Shown piece by piece: positions 1 to 8,353 of a stretch of 47,133 nucleotides of DNA; positions within the stretch are counted from its first letter, which is position 1; the number at the start of each line of letters is the position of its first letter. Below the pieces are notes generated by a model that was not told the DNA's origin, did not search any database, and saw nothing but the letters and a program-made list of their open reading frames with translations. The position numbers were made by a program, and so were the translations under genes. The DNA is from Bacteroidota bacterium (GTDB taxonomy: Bacteria > Bacteroidota > Bacteroidia > Cytophagales > Cyclobacteriaceae). The stretch is from NCBI GenBank assembly GCA_023412765.1, contig JAEZBX010000199.1, forward strand, positions 1 to 47,133, written 5' to 3'.

Positions 1-2030
1 ACAGGTTCTTCTATGTCATTGGACTGTGTATTATTTCCAAGACCGGTAATTTGTGTGAAATTAAAGGTCTGTTGTTCAGCGATCGCCGTCGCGTTTAAAG
101 TATGCTTACCAAACGTCTTATTGAATGACAATTGATTCGTCAGAATGGTGGAAACGAAATCCTGCCGATTCTGATTGATACCAGCAACTGTTCGGGATGA
201 ATATCCGCCAACGCCAGTGTTATACGCAGGAGTGTGGGTTCTTTGCGTGTAATCTACATAATCCACACCACCCTGGAAGCGGTAGGTCAGGAAGTCAAAT
301 ATCTTTACATCTACATATGCATTTCCCAACAGTTTTAGTCTCTGTTGATTTTGCTTATCCATTTCGGCGACGCGCACAGGGTTTTCAGGATCCGATGCAT
401 CAATACCTTGCGCGCCGAAAAAGCCACCGTAATTATCCGGATTGCGCACCGGGAAATACGGAGAGCTCCGAATGATGTGTTGAAGTTGTGTACGACCGCC
501 GGCATTCTGCTCGATCAGTCGCTCATCGTAAGCAACATAAAAGTTTTGTCCGAACGTTACGCGCTTGCTGATTTCATGATCAGAATTCACGCGTGCATCT
601 CCCCTTCTATAACCAGTGCCCTTCATGATACCATCCTGATCAAAGTATCCGAATGAAGCAAACACCTTTGACTTTTCAGAGCCGCCCATCAACTCAACCT
701 TGTGCTGCTGGATTGGCGCTGTCCGGAACATTTCCTTCTGCCAGTCGGTGTTGGTTTGTCTGAAAGTTTGGGATGTTGTTGAATTAATAGGGTTGTCTAA
801 ACCATCCACAATCCGAGGCGGTATTGAAGCGCCGGAGTTCACAAGAAGTTCCGTGGCATAATCAATGTATTGGGGTGTATTTAATAGATCTAACGTACGC
901 CAGGGTTGCTCTACTCCATAGTAGCTGTCGAAGTTTACGCTCAACTTTTGATTTGCGCCTCTCTTTGTTGTGATCAGGATAACACCATTGGCGGCGCGTG
1001 ATCCGTAAATTGCAGCAGCACTTGCATCCTTCAACACTTCAAGAGATTCAATATCTTTTGGATTGATACTGTTTAGGTCTCCTGTTGGAAATCCGTCGAT
1101 TACATATAATGGGTTCGCATTGTTTACCGTACCAACACCACGTACTCTTACTATTGGAGCAGATCCAGGGGCGCCATTGTTCACGACCGTTACACCCGCA
1201 ACTCTTCCTTGTAAGGCTTGGCCGATGTTTACAACTGGTTGAACGCTGATCTGTTCTGAAGAAACAGAGGAAATGGCACCCGTCACAGAAGTTTTCTTTT
1301 GAGTACCATACCCAACAACAACCACTTCACCTAATTGCTGAATGTCAGGCATCAGTTTCACATTTATCGTGGTCTGGGTGCCAACGGTAATCTCCTGCGT
1401 GGAATAACCTATAAAACTTATAACAAGAATTGAATTTTCGTCGGGAACATTCAGTGAATATCTTCCCTGCGCATCCGTAGTTGTACCGATTGTGGTGCCT
1501 TTTACAAGCACATTCACACCGGGGAGTGGGTTGTCGGCTTCATCGGTAAGAACACCCGACACTACTATATCAACGGGGTGCATGTATGCAATCACCACTT
1601 CCTTCTTCATGGTTGCAGGATCAGCAATCGAAGTCCCAAGGGCCGCATCCGGTTCTGAATTATTGCTGGTTTTGGAAGCCTCCTGCGAGAGTATGGAATA
1701 AGTTTTTTGATTTATTCTCTTGAACATTAATCCTTCCGGCTCCAGCAGCCGCGAAAGCGTGCTTTCAACCTTGCTCTTATAGTGAACCGGCACCTTTACC
1801 TGCTTGTCTTGCAAGGTTATGGGTTCATAAAGAAAAGACACATTGTAATGTTCTTTAATCTCGTTAAGCACTTCCAGCAATGGGCGGTAGTCATCTCTTG
1901 CAGTTTGCTGACTGTGCTTTTGGGCGTTGGCGTACAGTTTATCCTGCGCATTGCTCAACAGAGGCGAAAACATCGCCGAGAGTAGCAAGCACCAAAACAA
2001 ACTATGACAATTTTTGTAATGTTTGCGCAT
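1..2030 (-). CDS. SusC/RagA-family TonB-dependent outer-membrane receptor with STN domain (C-terminus outside window)
   Basis: Outer-membrane barrel that would import a glycan or other large ligand using TonB energy, normally paired with a SusD lipoprotein that would lie beyond the left edge. Reading leftward from the ATG at 2030 there is a signal peptide ending near NAQ, an STN (secretin/TonB N-terminus) domain over about residues 30-110, a carboxypeptidase-D-like beta domain (GVLTDEADNPLPGVNVLVKG), a TonB-box-like GEVVVVGYG, and a plug domain with VRVRGVGTVNNANPLYVIDG and AAAIYGSRAANGVILITTKRG. About 676 codons are present; the family is usually 1000-1150 residues, so the rest of the barrel is cut by the window edge, not by mutation. 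It lies 25 bases after fecR, so it is probably cotranscribed. The STN domain is the part known to contact FecR in ligand-responsive transducers. Confidence 0.95.
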   Translation of the reverse strand, partial: MRKHYKNCHSLFWCLLLSAMFSPLLSNAQDKLYANAQKHSQQTARDDYRPLLEVLNEIKEHYNVSFLYEPITLQDKQVKVPVHYKSKVESTLSRLLEPEGLMFKRINQKTYSILSQEASKTSNNSEPDAALGTSIADPATMKKEVVIAYMHPVDIVVSGVLTDEADNPLPGVNVLVKGTTIGTTTDAQGRYSLNVPDENSILVISFIGYSTQEITVGTQTTINVKLMPDIQQLGEVVVVGYGTQKKTSVTGAISSVSSEQISVQPVVNIGQALQGRVAGVTVVNNGAPGSAPIVRVRGVGTVNNANPLYVIDGFPTGDLNSINPKDIESLEVLKDASAAAIYGSRAANGVILITTKRGANQKLSVNFDSYYGVEQPWRTLDLLNTPQYIDYATELLVNSGASIPPRIVDGLDNPINSTTSQTFRQTNTDWQKEMFRTAPIQQHKVELMGGSEKSKVFASFGYFDQDGIMKGTGYRRGDARVNSDHEISKRVTFGQNFYVAYDERLIEQNAGGRTQLQHIIRSSPYFPVRNPDNYGGFFGAQGIDASDPENPVRVAEMDKQNQQRLKLLGNAYVDVKIFDFLTYRFQGGVDYVDYTQRTHTPAYNTGVGGYSSRTVAGINQNRQDFVSTILTNQLSFNKTFGKHTLNATAIAEQQTFNFTQITGLGNNTQSNDIEEP

Positions 2031-2055
2031 ACATATTGGGTTTTAGTGTTTTGAG

Positions 2056-3048
2056 TTATTCCTGTTTTATAGAAAAAATTACAGCATCATTGGCTTTTCG
2101 CGTTACCTGTATATTGAAGGTCTCAGCGATCGCATATAAGATATCGTCAATAGTAGCTGAAGATATTTCACCCGACAGTTGTCGAGATTTCAATTGCTCA
2201 TTTTCGAAAGTGACATTCAGTCCGTAGGTATCATGAAGAATGATGGCAAGCTCCTCGAGCGTCATCTCGTTAAAATACAGCTTGCTCCTAACCCAGGACG
2301 TATACTGCTTATCTTCGACGACCCGTTTGGATAGCTTATTTTCTTTGACAGTAGCTAATTCACCAGGTTCGAGGTATACCGGGTTTTGATTTATCGCAGC
2401 AGCCACGTTCAATTTGACTTTGCCCTCCGTCAGGAGGACTTCAGAACTATGTTCCCGGCTCTTAACATTGAATTTTGTGCCCAGGACCTCAACGTCAAGG
2501 CCATCTCCTGTGTGCACCAAAAATTTCTGATGGCTTTTCGTGTGCTGAACAGCAAAAAATCCCTCGCCTTCAATCCAAACCTCGCGGTCGCTGGTTTCTG
2601 ACCAGTTTTCGTTGTAGCGAAGTTTTGAATTACCATTCAATACAACCGATGACTGATCGGGTAACGTTACTGTTAGTCTTTCTCCGTAGTCAGTACGAAC
2701 TTCTCGCACTGTGTTTGCGGCAACTTCACTTACCACCGGGGAATTGCTGAAGTACAAAATGCCGGCTGCAGCACATATTATAAGAACGGATGCAGCAATT
2801 TTATAAAGTAATGGACTCAGCGCGATGATTGGTGCAACTTTTTTCTTCGGCTCAAAGCCTAGAACGCTTGAAATGTTTGAATACAATTCGCTTTTCAATT
2901 GATCTCTTTCGGCTGCCTGCAACTCATCGAGTGCAGAACTATCGTCAATAGAATTCTGCCAATGTCTCTCTAAAAGTTCCTTTTCTTCTTTTGTTGCAGT
3001 TCCGTTTCGCAAGCGATGGATCAGTTGCGCAAGTTCTTTTTTATCCAT
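2056..3048 (-). CDS. FecR-family anti-sigma factor
   Basis: Inner-membrane regulator that relays receptor occupancy from an outer-membrane transducer to an ECF sigma factor. The 330-residue product has a cytoplasmic N-terminal helix region (about 1-75), one membrane segment (about 80-100), a periplasmic FecR domain (about 118-215, including GERLTVTLPDQSSVVLNGNS) and a C-terminal DUF4974 domain (about 255-330). I chose the ATG at 3048 (MDKKELAQL). A longer frame to 3144 adds a lysine-rich leader that does not fit the family. It is followed after 25 bases by the STN-containing SusC and faces the sigma gene at 3177 across 128 bases. The family call is firm; the partner assignment rests on adjacency. 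Confidence 0.93.
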   Translation of the reverse strand: MDKKELAQLIHRLRNGTATKEEKELLERHWQNSIDDSSALDELQAAERDQLKSELYSNISSVLGFEPKKKVAPIIALSPLLYKIAASVLIICAAAGILYFSNSPVVSEVAANTVREVRTDYGERLTVTLPDQSSVVLNGNSKLRYNENWSETSDREVWIEGEGFFAVQHTKSHQKFLVHTGDGLDVEVLGTKFNVKSREHSSEVLLTEGKVKLNVAAAINQNPVYLEPGELATVKENKLSKRVVEDKQYTSWVRSKLYFNEMTLEELAIILHDTYGLNVTFENEQLKSRQLSGEISSATIDDILYAIAETFNIQVTRKANDAVIFSIKQE

Positions 3049-3176
3049 TGGGCAATAGTTGTGTATATGTAAGAAGGATGTGGCACCCGGTACCCCTAAA
3101 TCGATTGCACGTTTTTTTTTGATTTTTTCTTTTCCTAATTTCAAATCTCCTAAGCATTTAAACTGGCGCGTTCCTT

Positions 3177-3680
3177 ATGACCGAAAAGGACTTCGAGAAG
3201 GTCTACAATTCACACTGGAGTAAACTCTATTGCGTCGCCTATAACTATTTCCGAGACAAAACCACTGCTCAGGAAATTGTACAGGATGTGTTTGTAAACT
3301 TTTGGATGAAGCGCGATTCTGTTCGAGACATCATTGACATCGAATCTTACTTATACAAGTCCGTTAGAAACAAGATCTATGATCAGTTTGATAAACTCGC
3401 GAGCCAGGAAAAATTAAAACAACAGGTAGCCCAACAGTTATCTGAGATTACTGATTCAACCAAAGAAGATGTTGAATATGCTGAAACCCTGGAATTGATA
3501 AACCAGGAAATTGATCTACTCCCATCTAAGACCAAAGAAATATTTCGCCTTAGCAGATTTGGTAATTATACAAACGAAGAGATCGCAGGAAATTTACACC
3601 TATCGGGAAAGTCGGTCGAATATCACATCACGCGCGCATTGAAGCGGCTCCGACTAAGATTGAACGAAATAATTTTTTGA
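3177..3680 (+). CDS. ECF RNA polymerase sigma factor
   Basis: A 167-residue sigma-70 family member with only regions 2 and 4, as in the FecI-like 'Bacteroides expansion' group. Region 2 holds TTAQEIVQDVFVNFWMKR, the core-binding and -10 recognition helix. Region 4 near the C-terminus holds the helix-turn-helix NEEIAGNLHLSGKSVEYHIT followed by a basic tail. It should direct transcription of the divergent fecR-susC pair when FecR releases it. The usual order in this phylum is sigma, fecR, susC on one strand; here the sigma gene points the other way. It ends 16 bases from the convergent gene at 3697. Confidence 0.93.
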   Translation: MTEKDFEKVYNSHWSKLYCVAYNYFRDKTTAQEIVQDVFVNFWMKRDSVRDIIDIESYLYKSVRNKIYDQFDKLASQEKLKQQVAQQLSEITDSTKEDVEYAETLELINQEIDLLPSKTKEIFRLSRFGNYTNEEIAGNLHLSGKSVEYHITRALKRLRLRLNEIIF

Positions 3681-3696
3681 AATTTTCTTTGGCTGC

Positions 3697-4056
3697 TCAA
3701 GATTCGCTGTGCGTGCCGTGCGCAATGCTGGCTTGCCAGATTCGCTTCCAGCGCTTCCGTTGTTTTGAGTCAAACGTATCCCAAATCTCCTGATTCCGCT
3801 GAATCAAACTTTTGTCCGCAAGCTTCCTCAATGCTTTACGATCATCCTTCTCTGTCTGGTAAGCGATGAAAAGGCTTTTGTAATATTCACCATTAATCTC
3901 CCTGATTTTTATGCATTGGTCGGTGTCAAGTTTAAGTTGGTCTTTCCAAAACAACGGATCGTATTGAATGAGTTTTTCGGGTTCTGTTACATCCTGAGCA
4001 TTTATAGAGCTCGTAGCAAATAACATTGTAAGACAAGCGATGATCAACTTCTTCAT
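3697..4056 (-). CDS. small secreted helical protein, possibly Spy/CpxP-like
   Basis: A 119-residue protein with a clean signal peptide (MKKLIIACLTMLFATSSINAQ), so it is exported. The mature part is charged and helical: a DQLKLDTDQCIKIREI segment, then a second helical segment ending in KQRKRWKRIW. The 'L-L-x-x-x-Q ... I' spacing loosely recalls the LTxxQ repeats of Spy/CpxP periplasmic chaperones, but I see no clear LTxxQ motif, so the link is tentative. One cysteine is present. It is convergent with the ECF sigma gene and followed upstream by a 313-base repeat-rich spacer, so it is probably transcribed alone. Confidence 0.72.
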   Translation of the reverse strand: MKKLIIACLTMLFATSSINAQDVTEPEKLIQYDPLFWKDQLKLDTDQCIKIREINGEYYKSLFIAYQTEKDDRKALRKLADKSLIQRNQEIWDTFDSKQRKRWKRIWQASIAHGTHSES

Positions 4057-4203
4057 TCTATAGACTAATGGTTACACATGTTCCAAATGAAATATCTGCA
4101 AATTAACGCCATCCAGGCTAAATAATTATGAAAAACCTGGAAATAAGTGGGTGATTTGATAGCAAACGTTTGTGTTTACGTGTGTGAGTATGATAGGGAA
4201 AAA

Positions 4204-4220
4204 GGTATAGGGTATAGGGT
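4204..4220. repeat. short TATAGGG tandem tract
   Basis: Two and a half copies of the heptamer GGTATAG. The same unit recurs at 5287-5343 and 5875-5913, and in reverse complement at 6028-6059. Confidence 0.8.
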
Positions 4221-4244
4221 CGCCAGATCTAAATTAGTACGACT

Positions 4245-4306
4245 TTATTCGTTATTCGTTATTCATTATTCGTTATTCATTATTCATTATTCTTGATTCT
4301 TGATTC
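4245..4306. repeat. heptanucleotide tandem tract, unit TTATTC(G/A)
   Basis: Nearly nine consecutive 7-base units. The unit drifts from TTATTCG to TTATTCA and ends with two CTTGATT copies. The period is visible by eye and the tract lies 64 bases before the PIG-L start codon. Confidence 0.9.
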
Positions 4307-4369
4307 ATCGCACTTCCCTCTTCGCTCCAATTTCACTACTTTCATCACACCAGACAAAACCAAGGTTCT

Positions 4370-5245
4370 ATGAAAAAACTTTCACTAGCATTAGCGCTCG
4401 TAATATTCACAAGCATTTCTTTTGCCCAGACTCAGCCTCTTCGAATCATTATGATCGGTGCACACCCGGACGATTGCGACCAGGACGGAGGTGGAACTGC
4501 AATCTTGTTTGCAAAACTGGGGCACGCTGTAAAATTTGTATCAGTAACAAACGGCGACGCAGGTCACCAATCCATGGGCGGTGGTATGTTGGCCAAGAGG
4601 CGAATGGATGAAGCAAAAGAGGCAGGAAAACGTTTTGGTGTTGAATACGAAGTGCTCGACAATCACGACGGCGAATTACTTCCAACACTTGAAAGACGTT
4701 TGCAGGTAATACGAGCAATACGCGAATGGAACGCAGACATTGTAATTGCTCCACGGCCCAACGATTATCATCCTGATCATCGCTATACCGGCGTACTGGT
4801 TCAGGACGCAGCTTACATGGTAGCGGTACCTAACGTTGCTGCAGATACACCACCGTTAAAAAAGAACCCTGTGTTCCTTTACTTCCAGGATTTCTTTCAG
4901 CGGCCAAATCCCTTCCGGCCAGATATAGCGATCGACATTTCTTCTGTCTTTGCTCAAAAAATCCACGCGCTCGATGCACACGAATCGCAGGTCTACGAAT
5001 GGCTTCCGTGGATCGGAGGTTACCTTGACAAAGTTCCAAAAGACGTTTCCAAGAGAGAGAGCTGGCTGGCTACTGACCGTTCAGTAAGAATAACACCGGA
5101 AGTGCGTACCGCATTGGAAAAATGGTATGGGAAAGAATATGCGACAAAAGTACAACACGCCGAAGCATTTGAAGTTTGCGAGTATGGATCGCGTCCTACT
5201 GAAGAAGATTTGAAGCGTTTGTTCCCCATGCTCAAGAAGCCTTGA
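4370..5245 (+). CDS. secreted PIG-L (LmbE-like) family deacetylase
   Basis: Zinc-dependent N-deacetylase fold that removes acetyl groups from GlcNAc-type or related substrates; the substrate here is unknown. The 291-residue protein begins with a signal peptide (MKKLSLALALVIFTSISFAQ), so it acts outside the cytoplasm. The metal site is intact: AHPDD at residues 31-35 with a following glycine-rich loop, and the second-half motif RPNDYHPDHRYTG, which supplies the remaining His ligand and the catalytic region. Length fits the family. No operon partner is evident; repeat tracts flank it on both sides. Confidence 0.93.
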   Translation: MKKLSLALALVIFTSISFAQTQPLRIIMIGAHPDDCDQDGGGTAILFAKLGHAVKFVSVTNGDAGHQSMGGGMLAKRRMDEAKEAGKRFGVEYEVLDNHDGELLPTLERRLQVIRAIREWNADIVIAPRPNDYHPDHRYTGVLVQDAAYMVAVPNVAADTPPLKKNPVFLYFQDFFQRPNPFRPDIAIDISSVFAQKIHALDAHESQVYEWLPWIGGYLDKVPKDVSKRESWLATDRSVRITPEVRTALEKWYGKEYATKVQHAEAFEVCEYGSRPTEEDLKRLFPMLKKP

Positions 5246-5286
5246 TGCTTTGTCAGGGTGGGAAAGGGAATTGGAGAATAAGGTGA

Positions 5287-5343
5287 GGTATAAGGTATAG
5301 GTATAAGGTATAGGTATAGGGTATAGGGTATAGGGTATAGGGG
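5287..5343. repeat. TATAGGG/TATAAGG tandem tract
   Basis: About eight units. It starts as alternating GGTATAA and GGTATAG, then settles into perfect GGTATAG heptamers. It lies 42 bases after the PIG-L stop codon, in the spacer before the acidic mini-protein. Confidence 0.9.
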
Positions 5344-5483
5344 TGCGCTCCGAAGTTGCTACGGTATTAATAGCATGTCATTGACTTGAACGTCGATGCC
5401 CATAAAGATATAACAATTGGATTAACCCTGTCTGTAGGATTAACCATGATGAGGATAGATTGTTAAAATGAAAACGATTAACA

Positions 5484-5696
5484 ATGAAATCCGAACGATC
5501 AAAAAAGATTCAGCAGAAGAAGACGGAGGAAGACTCGGCTCCAGAAGATCTTGAAGACTTAACTCGCGATGAAATTTCTGGATCCGACAGTAAGGACTCA
5601 GATCTTGAGATAAGCAGCTCAGATGAAGATGAAGACGAAGGTGTGGGCGATGGAAACATCGGGCGCAGTGAAGAAGATATTTTGGGGAGAGAATAA
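5484..5696 (+). CDS. hypothetical acidic mini-protein
   Basis: A 70-residue frame with extreme composition: a short basic N-terminus (MKSERSKKIQQKK) followed by a run of Asp, Glu and Ser, including SSSDEDEDEG, and a C-terminal EEDILGRE. No signal peptide, membrane segment or known domain. The product would be intrinsically disordered and strongly negative. It could be a nucleic-acid mimic or a small cytosolic or stress-type protein, but no function can be assigned. An overlapping alternative ATG at 5468 gives only a short frame. Coding status is plausible because the biased composition is coherent over the whole frame, but it is not proven. Confidence 0.5.
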   Translation: MKSERSKKIQQKKTEEDSAPEDLEDLTRDEISGSDSKDSDLEISSSDEDEDEGVGDGNIGRSEEDILGRE

Positions 5697-5782
5697 TCCT
5701 GTTTTTTCAGTTGAAAAAGACTCCTCCATAGATATTTAGCAGGGATTGTTTTTACAACCTGGGAAGTACTGCACTACAAGCC

Positions 5783-5807
5783 TTTGTTGGTGTTCTTCAC
5801 CAACAAA
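5783..5807 (+). repeat. REP-like hairpin, left copy
   Basis: A perfect 10-bp stem (TTTGTTGGTG paired with CACCAACAAA) around the loop TTCTT. Its reverse complement reappears at 6100-6124 with the loop AAGAA, so the two copies are inverted relative to each other. A CTAC (GTAG on the other strand) sits one base outside this copy. Confidence 0.8.
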
Positions 5808-5874
5808 ACTACAGACTTAAATGCCAAATTTCTGACTGCGTAATCCTGCGTTGTCATGTTTTGGTAGGTTTTGA

Positions 5875-5913
5875 AATAAGGAATAAGGTATAAATAAGGT
5901 ATAGGGTATAGGG
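5875..5913. repeat. TATAGGG-class tandem tract, plus orientation
   Basis: Units of the AATAAGG, GTATAAA and GTATAGG type, a third plus-orientation member of the same repeat family. It mirrors the tract at 6028-6059. Confidence 0.8.
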
Positions 5914-6027
5914 AGTGCTAGTTGACACATTCAATCTCTTTGATTTTATAGAAGTAAATGTCAACGCGACGAATGAATTTGGTTCGCAGCTAATACTTTG
6001 ATTCAAGAGACCGACGTTCAAGTTTCG

Positions 6028-6059
6028 CCCTTATACCCTATACCCTATACCTATACCTT
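6028..6059. repeat. CCCTATA tandem tract (inverted TATAGGG class)
   Basis: Four to five heptamers that are the reverse complement of the TATAGGG unit, between the unique core and the right hairpin. Confidence 0.85.
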
Positions 6060-6099
6060 CATGATAGCTATTCCTTTGCCTACTTGGCTCGTGCAGATG

Positions 6100-6124
6100 C
6101 TTGTTGGTGAAGAACACCAACAAG
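6100..6124 (-). repeat. REP-like hairpin, right copy (inverted)
   Basis: A perfect 10-bp stem (CTTGTTGGTG paired with CACCAACAAG) with the loop AAGAA. It is the reverse complement of the hairpin at 5783-5807 except at the outermost pair. It begins 24 bases past the stop codon of the minus-strand kinase-like gene, so it could also end that transcript, although there is no U-run. Confidence 0.8.
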
Positions 6125-6148
6125 GGCTGCCGTCGTAGGACTCAAGGT

Positions 6149-7069
6149 CTAGACGTCTTTCTCCTTCCCCTTGTCATCATCTTCAGGGGTCGCATCCTCG
6201 AGCACTCTGTTCATCTTAATGATGACAGCGTCCAACTCCTGGGCCGTATTCAACAATGTGATGGTGAAAAAATCCTTGTCAAGGTCTCGATCAAGTTTTA
6301 CAAGATTTAATAATCCAAGTATCCGCGCTACCGGAGCCCTCACCTCATGTGCATGCGCCCACGCATAATTGGTAAGTTTAACGTTTGCCTTAGATAATGC
6401 GTCAACATGTTTTTCAAGATCCGCGTTGACAGCATTTAAAAGATTCACAGAAACTTTTAGCTTAGCATTAAGATCATTGCTTGTGATATTTTCTGACAGG
6501 TACAGTCGCATGTATTTCTCAAACAAGAAAAGAAGATAGCAGGTAAAGCAGAACATAAAGATGGTATATCCGGCAGTATGATAAAATATCCCGTTGATAT
6601 CATATGTCGTAACCTCACTTCTAAAGCCGGCATCTGCTAAAAAATAATTGCAAACAATCGCCACAATTCCTAAAACAAACATTGACAAGCCCCAAGTTTT
6701 GTTGATCACAGCAAACGCAAGAATTGAGATCATAACGAATACAACAAGTGAAGTCAAATTCATTTCGACCGAAAACCTGATGCTGAATAGATATACGCAC
6801 TGCACGATGTACGAAGCCGCCACATACACCATCGTAGTTACTCTGTAGTTCCTTCGCGCAAAAAACAATACTATAAGAATAGTGGGAAAACTGTACAGTG
6901 CTGCCGGGACCAAAATATGATAAAGATCAGGGCGTGACAGACCATAAACCAGAAGAAAAACGGCTTGAACAAATTGGAATGCCAGGTATCCGAGTAGGGC
7001 ATTGTACCTGAGTCCATCGATGCGATCAGGAAATGGACGACTAAACATTTTTTGTACCCACTTCAACAT
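6149..7069 (-). CDS. membrane protein with HisKA-type phosphoacceptor helix but no kinase ATPase domain
   Basis: A 306-residue protein with about six membrane segments (roughly residues 25-185), a coiled linker and a C-terminal helix holding AHEVRAPVARILGLLNL, the phosphoacceptor 'HE-R-P' box of histidine kinases (His about 241). Only about 65 residues follow that His. The N, G1, F and G2 boxes of a HATPase domain are absent, and the DNA downstream (repeat-rich spacer) does not encode them in another frame. It may be phosphorylated by, or dimerise with, another kinase, or be an ancient truncation. The ATG at 7069 was chosen; an in-frame TTG at 7108 would add 13 residues. No response regulator is adjacent. 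Confidence 0.8.
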   Translation of the reverse strand: MLKWVQKMFSRPFPDRIDGLRYNALLGYLAFQFVQAVFLLVYGLSRPDLYHILVPAALYSFPTILIVLFFARRNYRVTTMVYVAASYIVQCVYLFSIRFSVEMNLTSLVVFVMISILAFAVINKTWGLSMFVLGIVAIVCNYFLADAGFRSEVTTYDINGIFYHTAGYTIFMFCFTCYLLFLFEKYMRLYLSENITSNDLNAKLKVSVNLLNAVNADLEKHVDALSKANVKLTNYAWAHAHEVRAPVARILGLLNLVKLDRDLDKDFFTITLLNTAQELDAVIIKMNRVLEDATPEDDDKGKEKDV

Positions 7070-7209
7070 AACATCAACTGGATTACTCCGCCTGAGCAAA
7101 ACTAACAATCATTTTATGCAATAAGTTATTTTTACACATCTCTTTTGATTAAGCTAGCCGTCATTATGATCCCTGCTCCTCCGCTTGATCAGTTAATTGA
7201 AGTTGACGA

Positions 7210-8325
7210 ATGAAAATCAACAATAGTAAAAGCACCTTGCGTGAAATCGCTGCAATCTTTCTAAGGCTTGGGTGTACTTCTTTCGGAGGTCCCCTTGTGC
7301 ATATAGCTTTGATGGAGGAGGAAGTTGTAAAAAGAAAAAGTTGGATGACATCCGATCACTTTCTTGACCTGATTGGTGCCACGAACCTCATTCCGGGTCC
7401 TAACTCAACAGAGATGACAATGCATATAGGCCAGGAACGCGCCGGTTTCAAAGGGCTAATTGTCGCAGGGGCTTGCTTCATACTGCCAGCCGTTTTGATC
7501 ACTGGGCTATTTGCATGGGCATACCAGCAATTCGGCAAACTGCCGGAAGTCCAGCCATTCATTTACGGAATCAAGCCATCCATTATGGCGGTGCTCCTCT
7601 TTCTTATGATCAAGCTTGCAAAGAAAGCAGTGAAGTCGTACGAGTTGGGTGCTCTCGGATTAATGTCAGCAACACTGGTGCTTTTCGGGCTCAGCGAAAT
7701 TGCTGTTTTATTCGGAGGAGGTGCCGCAGGAGTTCTAATATATCTTATCAGGCAGCGGTCGGCACGTGCGAATATTTTTACACCGCTCGTTCTCATCCCT
7801 GTAATTTCAGATCTAAAGTTGTTCTGGATTTTTTTGAAAATCGGCGCGATCCTATATGGAAGCGGTTATGTGCTGTTTGCATTTCTTAACGATGCCCTTG
7901 TAACGCCAGGAATAATCTCAAAGGAGCAACTGATTGATGCTATCGCCGTGGGTCAGTTCACACCTGGGCCTGTGTTTTCATCTGCAACCTTCATCGGTTG
8001 GCAGATCGGGGGAGCAACAGGAGCTTTGGCCGCTACTATCGGGATCTTTTTACCTTCATTTGCTTTTGTCGCACTACTCAACCCTCTGATTCCAAAACTC
8101 AGGCAGTCGAAAGTGATGTCGGTGTTTCTTGACGCAGTCAATGTTGCCTCGGTAGCTATTATTTCAGCAGTGATTTTAGAAATGGGACGCGAGGTGTTAG
8201 TTGGCTGGCAAAGCATTGTTATCGCCGTCGCAGGATTTCTTGCGGCTTATTTTTTTAAGAATCTTAACACAGCATTCATTATTTTGGGAGGCGCTTTACT
8301 TGGATACATCTTAACATTTGTTTAG
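7210..8325 (+). CDS. chrA: chromate transporter, CHR family (full-length two-domain form)
   Basis: Inner-membrane transporter of the CHR superfamily, which expels chromate in characterised members. The 371-residue protein has the duplicated architecture: the N-terminal half carries SFGGPLVHIALME and GPNSTEMTMHIG, and the C-terminal half carries the matching GQFTPGPVFSSATFIGWQIGG. About ten hydrophobic segments are visible. The length matches the long (bidomain) form, slightly short. Residue patterns expected for the substrate path (FGGP and PGP motifs) are intact. The SGNH lipoprotein gene follows after 28 bases, so the two may be cotranscribed. Chromate as the physiological substrate is inferred from the family only. 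Confidence 0.93.
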   Translation: MKINNSKSTLREIAAIFLRLGCTSFGGPLVHIALMEEEVVKRKSWMTSDHFLDLIGATNLIPGPNSTEMTMHIGQERAGFKGLIVAGACFILPAVLITGLFAWAYQQFGKLPEVQPFIYGIKPSIMAVLLFLMIKLAKKAVKSYELGALGLMSATLVLFGLSEIAVLFGGGAAGVLIYLIRQRSARANIFTPLVLIPVISDLKLFWIFLKIGAILYGSGYVLFAFLNDALVTPGIISKEQLIDAIAVGQFTPGPVFSSATFIGWQIGGATGALAATIGIFLPSFAFVALLNPLIPKLRQSKVMSVFLDAVNVASVAIISAVILEMGREVLVGWQSIVIAVAGFLAAYFFKNLNTAFIILGGALLGYILTFV

Positions 8326-8353
8326 AATTTATTGCAACCTCATTTTGTCACTT

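Larger units (their letters stand above)
4057..4369. other. gene-free spacer with two different heptamer tracts
   Basis: The stretch between the divergent genes at 4056 and 4370 has no convincing reading frame. It contains GGTATAGGG repeats at 4204-4220 and a TTATTC(G/A) heptamer tract at 4245-4306, listed separately. The remainder is AT-rich and must hold the promoters of both genes, but I see no clear TTTG-N19-TAnnTTTG match. Confidence 0.6.
5697..6148. other. gene-free spacer with mirrored hairpins and repeat tracts
   Basis: This 452-base stretch has no credible gene. It is arranged almost symmetrically: hairpin (5783-5807), TATAGGG tract (5875-5913), unique core, reverse-complement tract CCCTATA (6028-6059), hairpin (6100-6124). 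The parts are listed separately. Confidence 0.7.

Noticed and set aside
3049..3144. 32-residue N-terminal extension of the FecR protein
   Set aside because: The extension is lysine-rich without family similarity, and the ATG at 3048 gives the normal FecR start.
4204..5343. CRISPR-like or insertion-sequence interpretation of the TATAGGG tracts
   Set aside because: Units are 7 bases with no spacers, and no transposase is near.
5697..6148. Frameshifted remainder of a kinase ATPase domain after the HisKA-type gene
   Set aside because: I looked for N, G1 and G2 box patterns on the minus strand and found only repeats and hairpins.
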